Below are positions 54,194 through 64,000 of a DNA stretch of 64,000 bases, in pieces. The notes beneath the pieces are model-generated. The model was not told the DNA's origin. It did no database searches and was given only the letters and a program-made list of their open reading frames with translations. Made by a program: the position numbers and the translations under genes. This stretch comes from Dipteris shenzhenensis (Eukaryota; Polypodiophyta; Polypodiopsida; Gleicheniales): the NCBI GenBank assembly GCA_047967505.1, contig CM106539.1, one strand, 5' to 3'. Within the stretch, counting starts at the first letter, position 1, and each line of letters begins with the position of its first letter.

Positions 54194-57100
54194 CTATGAG
54201 TCATAAGGGTTTTTGAGAGGCTCAATAGCATTCTCATCACCCTCAATGTCTTGATCAAGAAGTTCCAATCGAGCTCTCTTTGCATTGGCAGTCTGCACAA
54301 GTGGCTCCACAACACTACTCACAATGAAAACATCATTATTAAAAGCCGATTTGCCAAGCATGCTCTCATGAGAGGTGCCACACCACATCCCATCTCCATG
54401 CACAAACCATCAGGAGGACACAAAAGGATCAACAACGCTCCTCGAGCTATCGTTTGTATGTCAGGCAGATAATGAGTCCAGTGGTCACTCATTTGGCAAA
54501 CATTCAACTTGTCAAAAATAGTTTTACTCTCCACATGGAATGTTGGTGGTTTATGGCCCACACGCCTCACAAACACAAGCATGAAGGATCGCATCTGCAA
54601 GATGAAGGAACATATGTCATTGACATTTTATCTCTCACACCATACAATGATAAGAAGAAACTTCATGAACCCAACTCACCAACATTTCTTCTCCTTCATG
54701 TACATTTATGTGACCATATGGAAGCTTTTATAGCACATATACATGACGGTCCACCTCCAATCCTTATGCACGAACATATCATTCCATCCATGTAATACAT
54801 GGTCCTTCGTATACAGATCATACAAAATATCCATATTGTCAAAGATCATCCATGCTCGAAGTCTTAAATGGAAGTAAAGCGAAAGAAGGAAGTAAATGGA
54901 TGTAAATAGAAGCTTACCTGCAAATGGACAGATGAGTACCAACCACCCATCATCATCCAACATCGCTGCAGCTACAGCTATGCCATACTTCAAGTGATCC
55001 TCTGTGAGTTTGTTCCATGATGGGAGGCCAACATCTCCACAAATCTCAAAACCAGTCGGAAAGTCAAGCAACATAAAGTTTGCAGCCCACTTCACCTTCT
55101 TGCCAAATCTCCTATAGTTTGTTTCTTTTTGAGCCACTGCTAAGAAAAATTCATGAGCTTGCGCGTAAACACCATTCTTCTTCCCATCAACAAAGTCCAA
55201 GCCCATGGCAATATAATCTCCAATGGAACAATTGCAAAGCAATGTGTCTCCTCGACACACAGTGGGATCCATAGGTGATGGACGATGAAAGACATAAGTG
55301 ATCATCTCTTTCACAACCATCCTACTTCCTGTAATATACAATATCACAAATATAACAATATAACCTTTTCTTGCAGTAATGAAAATGATATAACAATCAG
55401 TTATTGTATATAGAGCAATTGTTTCATGAAAGGAGAAATGATTATACCTTGGTCTTGGCCAATGCTTTCCTGATGTTCTTTATCAGCACGAGCTGGAATC
55501 TCTACAACAACTGTGCAAGTAAATCAAATCAGTCAATCTGCAACCAAAAATACTTTCCACAACAATTGAACAAATTTATCAAAATCATTTAATAAACACC
55601 TTCATCCTGGGGTGGAACATCCTTCGGTGGTGGCACAGAAGTTGTAGCCTTTTGACTCCCCTTGTCTGTCTTGCTTGTAGCCTTATCTTCACTTTTCTTT
55701 CTTGTAGAATATTGTGTGAAGAGATCTCTCTCTCTTGTTAAAACTTGACCATCAGTGAAGTCAATCCACCAAGGGTAGTGTGCAAGTTCCCATTGAGATA
55801 GTGCATGCATGGTTCCTGGGTACATGCAACTTGCTGGGTTCCCAATCTCCAACCACCCTTTGCACTGTCTAGGCAAATCATTCAATTTTCTTTCTTACAC
55901 CAAGTGGGAGAGATACCTTAAAGACATACAGTTTAATGTTGTGTCAAAGCTCTTAGAAAGATATTGCAAGGTAACCCTAAACCACCCTTTGCACTGCCTA
56001 GGGAGATCCTTCAATTTTCCTTCTTGCACCAAGTGGGAGAGATACCATAAAGATTGTATGACATACAATTTAATGTTGTGTCAAAGTGCTCACAAAGATA
56101 ATGCAAACATAACAAAATAACTCCAAACTATACCTTAAAACCACATGCTGCGCTGCTTGATCAAGCTCTGTTGCCTTCCTCTATGCTCGTCCATCTCCTC
56201 TTCTCTTACTCTTGAGATCAGCCTTGCCATCCCTGGATCTCAAGGAAGCAAACATATGCTTTCGTCCCTCCAACTTAATGTCCTCTATATATTGTTGTAG
56301 TGTATAATCTTCCGGCAAATCAAGTGGCTGGGTCATTGCACAAGTGTACATAAATCCTCCAAAGCCATTGATGATTAGATCTCCACTTTCTCAAGGAATG
56401 TCTCCTTTGTTAACCACCTACTTGGAAAGAAATCAAACTAGCACATCAAAGAAAGAAATCCAACTAAGCACATACCATCCTGGGAAAATATAGGATAGGC
56501 ATGAAACACTTACCCTCTATACTCATTATCTCCTGCAGGCATAAAATACATCTCCCTCATCCTCTGGTTGGCATCGAGAAGTGATAGCAACATGAGTCTC
56601 TTCTCATTTCTCAACTCCACATTAGCAAGATACTTTAGCTTGGATAAGGTAACAATATAATCATGACTTTCAAAGCGCAATGAAAAAACCTTTTTCTTCC
56701 ACACATCACCAAGTTTAGGATCAAGGATGTTGAGCACCTAGGATGATTCAGCATAAGCAAAAAGATAAGATACTTCACATTAAAAACCATCAATAGCATT
56801 CAAGAAAAAGATGGTCACATACCATTCCCATTTTATCCGAGTACTTTTTGTGAATTCTTGTATGCTCTTTGTGCTCAGCCTCTGCCCTCCTCTCGTTAGA
56901 AACTGTCTTACCCACATGTTCTATTTCTTGTGTAAGGTCTCCAATGTATTCAACCTACGAAATCAAGACCCTTGAGAAATAGTGAATGGATACAATTAAA
57001 AATGCTAATCTTGCTAAATGAAAAGAATGAATACAATGAGAAATGTGAATACAATAAAAATGAGCACACCTGAAATACTAAACGTGCAAGATATCCTCTT

Positions 57101-58099
57101 ATCAAAGGGTACCATTGTTTTTTCCCTTTTGAATCCCTTGTCCTTGCTTTTTCAATGACTACACATTGTTCACTAGTCAAAGTACTAAGAAACAAGGTGG
57201 CATCACACTCACATATATTGTTTGTGTTAACAAGAGTGTCTCGTACACTAGGTTTAATGATAGCATGCTCATTCAATCTGCACAAACAGACAAGGTTCAA
57301 ATAGCATTCTAGTTAGTAGTTTCCATATCAAATCGTGCACGGCATCAAATAAAATATTTTAATGTACTTACGAATCCATTCTTTGCAATCCAGCAAGCAA
57401 TGCAATCTCTGAAGTACGGTGAGGGTCTATCACTGTGCACATCACCCTAATGTGTCTTGCCTTAGTCTCCATGTAGGGCTCAGAAATCAATTGCATCCAT
57501 GCAGTGGTATGATGATTGCCCTCCCATACATAAAACATTTTCTTACACATAAAGTGCCACTCTTTTTTACTTACAAGCTCCTTTCAAATTCACCTTCAAC
57601 TTCCCTCCACAATGGTGTCCATGTTTCTCTGACTTCATTTGTGACTTTTGTTTCCTCCCCATTTGAAGTGCAAAGAGAAATAATGAAAGCCCCTTTTTCA
57701 GGTAAGTAACCTTCATATTGAAAAGCACTTTTAAGTGTTGCCACATCAGACCTCAGACCATGTACACGAGCATATGGAATCATCCTACACAATGGTATTC
57801 GTGGACACTCATCAAAACCAAGGAGTCTGCATCTGCTAATGACATCCCCTCCTCTTGCCATCTCCACCTCCATTTCTGCAAGATCGACATCTATCTTTTC
57901 ATCCTCTTGTGGAAGTGACCGCTCAATTTCTTCATCCATACCTTGAATTGCAACACTATCCACTTCAAGAATCTCTCTTTCGTTCCCTACATTGTCATGG
58001 ACAGATCCCTCACTCGAGGGACACTCTTTTCCTTCTTTGTGCCCTTGCAGTAGTGGCAAGAGGAGGCTTTTTTATTTTCAAAACCCTCTTCTTGACCAT
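54194..58099 (-). pseudogene. ten-exon gene for a ParB-like plus DNA N6/N4-methylase-like protein, mutated
   Basis: On the minus strand I can join ten exons: 58099-57372, 57277-57070, 56954-56823, 56737-56514, 56385-56134, 55916-55600, 55510-55448, 55328-54918, 54853-54680 and 54594-54194. All nine introns (64-217 bp) are GT-AG, and codon phase is kept at every junction. Exons 1-2 resemble a ParB/sulfiredoxin-fold domain: PLCRMIPYARVHGLRSDV, GYLPEKGAFI, YVWEGNHHTTAW, IALLAGLQRM. Exon 8 has LLDFPTGFEI, in the place of the DPPY motif of N6/N4 methylases, and DDDGWLVLICPF, like the strand after it. Exon 10 has LCMEMGCGVAPLMRACL, like the SAM-binding motif, placed C-terminally as in beta-class enzymes. 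Lesions: frameshifts in exons 1 (two), 9 and 10, and stops at expected Gln codons in exons 5 and 6. The motifs are degenerate, so activity even of an intact copy is uncertain. It is divergent to the transposase-like ORF at 61396. Confidence 0.6.
55852..56107. repeat. 129-bp tandem duplication covering the start of exon 6
   Basis: ACCACCCTTTGCACTG at 55852 and 55981 starts two units that include the intron-5 acceptor and the first 22 codons of exon 6. The unit nearer the gene end (55852-55980) keeps the acceptor CTTTAAG; in the other unit it reads CTTTATG, so splicing should use the former. The duplication lengthens intron 5 to 217 bp. Confidence 0.85.
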
Positions 58100-58303
58100 G
58101 ATTCCAAGACTAAAATCCACCAATAACAAAAAGCAATCCATGATGAAAAAACAATCAATCCGTTATTTTTCAATCATTTGCTATATCAAGGCAGGCCAAA
58201 ATTCACCTTTTTGCTCAAGCCCCAACAAATGGCTCCAAGAGTAAGCACAAGCATAACACTAATATGCCCTCCTAAATTTGCACGAGGAACAACCTTTTGC
58301 ACA

Positions 58304-58317
58304 GCATATTAATACGC
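58304..58317. promoter_or_regulatory. ATTAATACG motif 1
   Basis: GCATATTAATACGC, a near-palindrome centred on TTAA at 58309-58312, about 210 bases upstream of the methylase-like gene's first ATG. Confidence 0.5.
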
Positions 58318-58410
58318 TGAGCTAAAACCTGCAAATTGCCTTGTTTAATGACATCTAGAATCTTGTCTTCCTCAAGCGCAAATCTGGAAACTTCATAATG
58401 TTTGGAACCG

Positions 58411-58423
58411 CGCATTAATACGC
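58411..58423. promoter_or_regulatory. ATTAATACG motif 2
   Basis: CGCATTAATACGC, centred on TTAA at 58415-58418, within ACCGCGCATTAATACGCTGT. Confidence 0.5.
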
Positions 58424-58577
58424 TGTGTTCTGGCCAACAAATCGTTGCCTAAAACACATCATTCTTGCCAGCAAATCACCTCAATGGAGAATTGATAAAA
58501 GGCAAACTATAAAATCTTTGTAGCATGAGAAAATGGTAGAGCATTTGGAAAAAAGCAAGATTAAAAGGTTTTCAATC

Positions 58578-58594
58578 ATGTATTAATACGCATG
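58578..58594. promoter_or_regulatory. ATTAATACG motif 3
   Basis: ATGTATTAATACGCATG, centred on TTAA at 58583-58586. Both sides carry CATG. Confidence 0.5.
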
Positions 58595-58870
58595 CTCTAC
58601 CAATGAAAAAAATGCGTTTAGAGCTTGTCTGAAAGGCCTTCATTCCAAACTTGTTATCATGGTACTTGATTTTATCTCCATGGCTCTAGTTTAGTTGGAG
58701 ACGAAGATTTGATCAAAAAGCTTTGTGATATGTGAGGAAGTGGCAATTCAAAGAGTGATTTAATTAAATAGGAAGCGATAATTCAAACTAAGAGGAAGTG
58801 ATAATTCAAGCATAAACTACTTCCTCACATGCAAGGAAGTCATTTCAGCTTGCTTTGATACGAGAGTTTG

Positions 58871-58894
58871 GCACCGCGTATTAATACGCGGTGC
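58871..58894. promoter_or_regulatory. perfect 24-bp palindrome containing ATTAATACG (motif 4)
   Basis: GCACCGCGTATT followed by its exact reverse complement AATACGCGGTGC. It lies in the intergenic region between the two divergent genes, 7 bases before an ATG (58902). A dimeric DNA-binding protein or a self-targeted transposase is a plausible ligand; this is inference. Confidence 0.7.
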
Positions 58895-58901
58895 TCAAGC
58901 C

Positions 58902-59096
58902 ATGAAAGGGAGCTATGGAAAGAGAGAGAAAGCTCGACTAGAGATAGAGCTTGAGCTCGAAAGGAGGAGTAGATTCAAGGGCAGAGGTATTCTAACGGCA
59001 CAAGGAAGGAATAGAGTGAACGAGGAGAAAGTAAAGAAAGGCGCAAGGAGCGCAAAACCGAAACGGCAAAACAATATGAAGCTCAAAACATTATGA
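58902..59096 (+). CDS. small basic ORF after the palindrome
   Basis: 64 codons, 7 bases after the 24-bp palindrome, rich in Arg, Lys and Glu (KREKARLEIELELERR, then KKGARSAKPKR). It might be a first exon or a leader peptide of the plus-strand unit. No homologue recognised. Confidence 0.25.
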   Translation: MKGSYGKREKARLEIELELERRSRFKGRGILTAQGRNRVNEEKVKKGARSAKPKRQNNMKLKTL

Positions 59097-59262
59097 ACAC
59101 AAACATTATGAAGCTCAAAAGTCTTGAAGGTTCTGACATTGCCAACCGGCGACACCAACAAGAATTGGCTTGAAGCAACAGGAGTTGGAACTAGGTGGAG
59201 GGAAAAAGGTTGAGTGTGGGCAGAGTTCTGGGAAGTGGGTGCTGTGAATTTGGAAAAGCAGT

Positions 59263-59294
59263 GATTTGGAAGAGAGATGAATCTCTTCCAAATC
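59263..59294. repeat. 13-bp hairpin
   Basis: GATTTGGAAGAGA (59263-59275) and its complement TCTCTTCCAAATC (59282-59294) around a 6-base loop. Confidence 0.75.
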
Positions 59295-59304
59295 TATACT
59301 CTGT

Positions 59305-59368
59305 AAACTTCAGCAACTCTGTACGCACACACTTGCAAACTTCAGCAACTCTGTACGCACACACTTGC
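59305..59368. repeat. 32-bp tandem repeat, two units
   Basis: AAACTTCAGCAACTCTGTAC plus GCACACACTTGC, repeated at 59305 and 59337. Confidence 0.92.
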
Positions 59369-61078
59369 AAAACATTAGCCAGGTAGAAGGAAAGTGGAAA
59401 GAAAAGAAACATGGAATATGAAGTTGAAGATGGAAAAGCTTTCTGGAAGGTGGAGCTTCTGGTATCCATTGAGTCTCTAGAGACTGTTAACTCTACGGAT
59501 TTCATGTTTTCCATTTGCTCACTCAAGGTTTGAACAACAAAAACAAGACCGAATAGGTTGAGAGAATTCTCATGGAAAGAATCGTCTACAATATAATAAA
59601 ACACAGAAGCGATCTCTGTCTCTAGAAGAACGAGAATCAAAGAAAGACTACCTCTCAGAAAAACAAGCAGCCCAAAGTATTCATTGAAGAGGCGCAGCTT
59701 CAACCAATCGTCAAAGCACGCCACGTATAGATGGATACAAACAAGCTCTCCAGCGCTCTTTCCTCTTGTACACTAACATATCTCTCCAACCGCAAAGAAA
59801 CAGTTGGGCCAAAAAATTCCACTCTAGGCCCTGAAGACCACATGCATGCTTGAACCGCTGCCTTTTCAAATACACAGCAAGCCAGCCAGAGTATTTACGC
59901 ATATGCCACAGATTCACCCACTGCGAGAGCTCCAAAAAAAGCACGGCACGCTACGAAAAGCAGTGATTTGGAAGAGAGACGACTAGAAGTTGCGAGACAC
60001 TATAGAAATTAGGATGAGAAATTTGTAACAGAATTTAGGATAAGAAAACAACGTGAGTTTACTAGTCACGGACCTGCACCACAGATTTAACTTCGTCGAA
60101 ACTCCTTGGCTTGTTATGAGATACAGTAAGCACTTTGTAAATAGGCGGCAAGTCTCCCCTTGGAATACAAATCCCATCAAAGACTTATTCATAACAATTA
60201 TTCAACAGATGTTCGCAGAACTCAACGGAGCTTCAAGAAACTCGAGCTGCCGCTCTAGCGACGTCAACTTCTCTAGTGGATTGAAGGACGGGAGTGCAGC
60301 TGAAGCAGTTGGAGGTGGCGAAGGGCTTGGACCCTCTCGTCATAGAAGAAGAAGCAGAAGAAGAAGAGATCGGATAAGGCAAAAATGCTTCTTGCAGCAT
60401 CATCTCAATCCTCTTCTTCATCATCATCTACATCGCCCAGTTCCAACTCCAGTTGTTTTTCCAAGTTTCTCTTTGCGCACTTGCTAAAAAGAAGTGGGAT
60501 GGTAGGAGGAAAAAGGAGGAGGGGGAAGGGGAGAAGAGCGAAGATTCTTGAGAGCCTGAAGTGAAGCAAAGCCTGAAGTGAAGATGGAACTGACAGTTTC
60601 ATTGAACGTCAGTTTTCAGCATGAGTACGTCGTTTCATTGAACGTCAGTTTTCATTGAGTTAGGAGCGTCATATTTTCATGAAAACTGACAGAGGGAGCG
60701 TCAGTTTTACATGAAGATGGCAACCACTTTAGATTATTGGTAGCACTCAGTTAGTTCTTCCAGTTAGGCAAAACACTTGATTAGGCAGAACACTCAGTTA
60801 GGCATAATTATTAACATAATAGTTAGAAGGAGGTTAGAAGTTAGCGTGAAGTTAGAAGATCATAGTTTTGTTGATGGATAGTTACAAGATCATAAAAATG
60901 AAGTTAGAAGTTGGCATGATAATAGAAGTTAACATGAAGTTAGTTGTTCACACTCTCGAGCTTCAATATCGACATCATCAGTTGGTAGTTCATTGCATGA
61001 GTTGTAGGTTGCCTCCAAAGTGGCATGAAGAAAAGGAGTGGTGGGCTACCTCCAAAGTGATGGGCAGAGATTCACACA

Positions 61079-61087
61079 ATTAATACG
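61079..61087. promoter_or_regulatory. ATTAATACG motif 5
   Basis: The same 9-base core as the four motifs at 58.3-58.9 kb, here about 310 bases upstream of the transposase-like ORF. The flanks (ACACAATTAATACGTATC) are not extended as a palindrome. Confidence 0.4.
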
Positions 61088-61234
61088 TATCTGGCAATAT
61101 GCACCTACTAATAAATATAGCGCATCATGTACAAGTTCACAGAATAAATTTGTATCCACCTTTGCAATATAATAATAATATCAATTTAAAATTATAAATT
61201 CAAGATTAACACACGTGTTCATCCTTGTCACCTT

Positions 61235-61370
61235 TCTCCACTTCTCATCACCTTCTACATTTCTTGACACCTTCTACATTCTCAAAGCTCTCCATTTCTT
61301 GACACCTTCTATTGGTTTTGCAATTCTCCAAGGCCTCCCCTTCTCGTCACCTTCTACTGGCTTTGCACTT
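61235..61370 (+). repeat. ACCTTCTA direct repeats in the likely 5' UTR
   Basis: (T/G)(C/A)(C/A)ACCTTCTA(C/T) occurs four times between 61235 and 61370, alternating with CTCCATTTCTTGA- and TTTTGCA-like blocks, ending 26 bases before the ATG at 61396. Confidence 0.7.
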
Positions 61371-61395
61371 ATGTTCTTCTATCTAAGACAATAGA

Positions 61396-64000
61396 ATGGC
61401 ACCTCAAACTATTCTACTAAAATATCTGCAATCTCAAACACTTGCTATTAGATATGATACTGAGTTTTGTGAGGTTGCATTAACAGACATTAAGGACCAT
61501 TTTGCCATTGGAGATCAAGAGATTCAAGTACATCAACAGATTAGAATTGAAGATGTTGCTATTTATCAAACTTTGGTGGATTTGGAAGGGGGAGAGAAAG
61601 GGTTCACATTGGATGGCCGAACCCATCAACATTTCATGGTGGTCGTAAGAAAAATAGTGTCAAATGCATCATCAACTTCTGTTGAAGAGGTGAGTGTACT
61701 TACAATGTTACAAAGGCTTCCATTGTCTAGCTCTTTGCATGTTGCCTTTTCAAGTGTGCAATCGATGCATGTCGTGCAAGAACTTCCAGCGAGATATGAT
61801 GGATATGTTTTGTTTGAGTTACCACCAATAAGTTCAGGCTCTCCTATGAAAGGAATGGATCAAAGGTGTGATGGGCATATTTGGACAGAGTATACAACAA
61901 GCACACAAGAGTTTTTTAGAGGTGTTGTAAGATTTAGCAGATGTGGAGGTTATTTGAGGTGTTATAATGTGGATTGTGCTTACAATGAGTGCACTGGTTT
62001 AGTAAATGAAACACAGTGGAAAGGCAAGCTAAAGAAGACACCCTCTGTAGGGCCACTCAACAAGGAGATAGGAACATTAGTTTGCAAGCATTGTGGTGAG
62101 TCACCAGAGTGTGTAGAACCATGTGCTGCAATCATGTACTATTGTCTCCCGCATGACCGTGAAAGAGTTACCAGATGCACAATTCATATGGGTATGCACA
62201 ACCACCCTGTGGAACAAGGGATCTCAAGGTAGAAAAGAAAATAGGTAGAGGACATGGTTTTGATGCGTGCTAAGGTGTCTCCAAATGCATCCTATAAGAA
62301 CATTGAGATGACAGTTATAAGAGACATATTGATGGATATGTTACTTGTTGATGAAGACACTAAGCATGAAGAATTAAGTGAGACAAGGCTTAATGAAATG
62401 CTGGAAACAATAACCCCTTTGTGCCATCGAAGGCGCCTTCAAAGATCTATTGAGTATGCAAGAAAGAATTCTTCCATTGGTGATGTAGGCTTGGATGCAA
62501 TCCTTGCCTTGAAGAAGAGATGTACTTATCCTTTCTTGCAAAGTATATTGTTTCCTGGCCAACTACAAGATAAGAGTCAACCTCATATTTTTAAAATGTC
62601 CTCTATAGGCCCTGCCTTTGGAGTAATCTTGTTAATAGAATGAGGCCTGGGGGAAATCTTGGTCAAATGTGGGTGCATTTTGATCACATACAACGTGTTA
62701 AAGGGTGGGCCACTATGGCTGCTCATGTATATGACCCCTATATATGTGAGCTATTGACCATTGCTACATGTGAGTTTCAAGTACAGAACACACATGCACA
62801 GGTGCAATTTTGGCACATGTTAAATGAGCAAATGTTGCAAAATGGATTTGAGAAACCACACTTTCGAGGGTTTATGGCAGATAGTGTTGGTTCAAATTGG
62901 TTGGCTGTAAGGACTGTGTACAATGGAGGGCCGAAAAATAGAATGGAGGGAAAAGAGAGAACTTGTATTTTCCATTGGGAAATGAGTATGGTTGATCACA
63001 CAAGACGCTGCATTACCTCCCAGTTTCAAGAGAAACACAAATCATTATGCCAAAGTTGGAGAAACACAACCATAGATGCCGCAGCAAATGAATGGAAAAA
63101 TAGGATTAGAAAGTTTTGGTCTCCTACCCATGTGAAGGAAGGTGAATTGACTGTCCTCCAAGTCTGGATGGCCTTTTGGGACATTCGTGTTAGTCAATGG
63201 GGAGGCATGTTCTTAACACAACATGAAAATGTTGGCTTTGTACCTACAGTGAATCTATCTGAGAACAAGCACTCTAGCATTAGAGCGGGTCATGGGTTGC
63301 AAAAATATGTGTCTCTATATGAAGCTTCAGTTTTAGATCTTGCAATGAGTGCTTTACAAAGTGCCCATTATCATGCATACATGTTAGGAAAGCACTCTGG
63401 GACTGGACCAGATTTGGAGGTTTTGCGAAGACGAGTTTCTGAGGGTAATTCAAGTAGAGCACAACAAAATAAGCTTGTGGATTTGACAGAGGTTGTGCTA
63501 GAAGAGGCTAGATTGAACTCTCTAGAGTTGAAGAGACCCATGACTGAACCCTTGACAATAAGAATAAAGAGGGGTTCAGGATTACCTACTGAGGAGCATG
63601 AACTAGACAGTCATTGTCCCGAGTACATTACAGTGACAACAAATAGAGTGCTTGGTAAAAGAGGAAAGCCAAATATAGCAAGCCATTTAGGTCAACCAAT
63701 TTGTAAAGAGACATATGTGCATGTTGCGAATTGGGTAATACGAAGAACTGATCCACACAGTGTTGTCACATGCTTTGGATACATGAAAGATATGCGAAGG
63801 AGGTGTGGGGTGTTGATTAATGCACAGGGTAGAGGGGCTGATCATGGAGTGCTTGCACCATGCTTCAAAGGTAGAAGACAACATCCAAATGGAATCACAG
63901 AGCAATTTATATGGTTTTGCAATACAACGGTGACCCATATTTGGAACGTGGATCGATCTATTCAAGGTGTGCCAGGGGATTCACCTGGTGTGTGGAAGGT
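61396..64000 (+). pseudogene. zinc-finger, RNase H-fold transposase-like gene (MULE-like), runs off the window
   Basis: The first ATG is 61396. The N-terminal part (to about 62232) ends in a Cys/His region: GYLRCYNVDCAYNECTG, TLVCKHCGESPEC and MGMHNHPV, whose final HxH recalls GCM/WRKY-type zinc-binding domains of Mutator-like transposases. Two TAG stops follow close together (about 62230 and 62242) where Gln is expected, then 62254-62643. After a one-base frameshift near 62640 the next frame is open to the window end, over 450 codons. It holds FDHIQRVKGW, ICELLTIATCEFQ, FRGFMADSVGSNW and TCIFHW, in the order Asp region, Asp, C-x-x-H seen in MULE-like DDE cores. The C-terminal part (CFGYMKDMRRRCGVLIN) is unfamiliar. 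Divergent to the methylase-like gene. The superfamily assignment is tentative. Confidence 0.7.

Larger units (their letters stand above)
59097..61395. other. intergenic region rich in short direct and inverted repeats
   Basis: No conserved ORF. A minus-strand frame at 59724-59191 (177 codons) has no known domain. Repeats: a 13-bp hairpin at 59263-59294, a 32-bp tandem pair at 59305-59368, a second copy of GCAGTGATTTGGAAGAGAGA at about 59959, GAACGTCAGTTTTCA-type repeats at 60595-60715 and GTTAGAAG runs at 60820-60950. Confidence 0.55.

Noticed and set aside
32850-62250. A non-standard genetic code, or nuclear U-to-C editing that would restore Gln and Arg codons
   Set aside because: Ferns do U-to-C editing in organelles, but these are nuclear retroelements. 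TGG-to-TGA changes and frameshifts cannot be repaired that way, and the intact PPR gene needs no such repair.

Overview
The window looks like nuclear DNA of a land plant, most likely a fern or another seed-free vascular plant. This is an inference from three things: a large intronless PLS-type PPR gene, a very high load of nested LTR retrotransposons and Helitrons, and compact GT-AG introns of about 60 to 220 bases. I see no rRNA, tRNA or organellar gene block and no bacterial operon structure. Only one gene, the PPR gene at 6.1-8.8 kb, looks intact and host-like. Almost everything else is mobile DNA in various states of decay.

Layout. 1-4.3 kb: a decayed element with broken ORFs, ending in an LTR-like segment that carries 30-bp tandem repeats; a related segment lies in opposite orientation at 41.7-42.3 kb. 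4.33-4.64 kb: an inverted, frameshifted 306-bp copy of part of the PPR gene. 6.1-8.8 kb: the PPR gene, whose 3' end and 3' flank are tandemly duplicated (673 bp). 10.3-11.0 kb: a small element with 100-bp inverted repeats. 11.26-21.26 kb: an LTR retrotransposon with gag but no recognisable pol and with a perfect CCTTT target duplication. A complete but disabled Ty1/copia element in opposite orientation (12.88-18.54 kb) is inserted in its gag. 22.7-24.4 kb: small unassigned ORFs. 25.3-28.4 kb: a degenerate Helitron Rep-helicase, followed by an unfamiliar coding stretch ending in a GIY-YIG nuclease domain. That domain is split by a second Ty1/copia element (29.37-37.40 kb, target duplication ACAAT), whose 3' LTR is itself interrupted by a 2.5-kb pol-less LTR element. 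38.8-39.9 kb: a 571-bp tandem duplication. 40.1-41.7 kb: a second Helitron fragment. 41.7-47.0 kb: Ty3/gypsy-like gag remains on the minus strand with a LINE tail inserted. 48.3-50.2 kb: Ty3/gypsy pol remains. 50.2-51.8 kb: an LTR-like segment.

The most unusual part is 54.2-64.0 kb. On the minus strand is a ten-exon gene whose conceptual product resembles a ParB/sulfiredoxin-like domain followed by a DNA N6-adenine/N4-cytosine methylase-like domain, an architecture known from phages and bacteria. Divergently, from 61.4 kb to the window edge, lies a transposase-like ORF with a C/H zinc-binding N-terminus ending in an HxH motif and an RNase H-like core. The intergenic region holds five ATTAATACG motifs, one of them inside a perfect 24-bp palindrome. 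I propose a large DNA transposon that carries its own DNA-modification gene, here in a mutated copy.

Most in-frame stops in the element ORFs fall where the context suggests Gln, Arg or Trp (CAG to TAG, CAA to TAA, CGA to TGA, TGG to TGA). This is the pattern expected if methylated cytosines deaminated after silencing.
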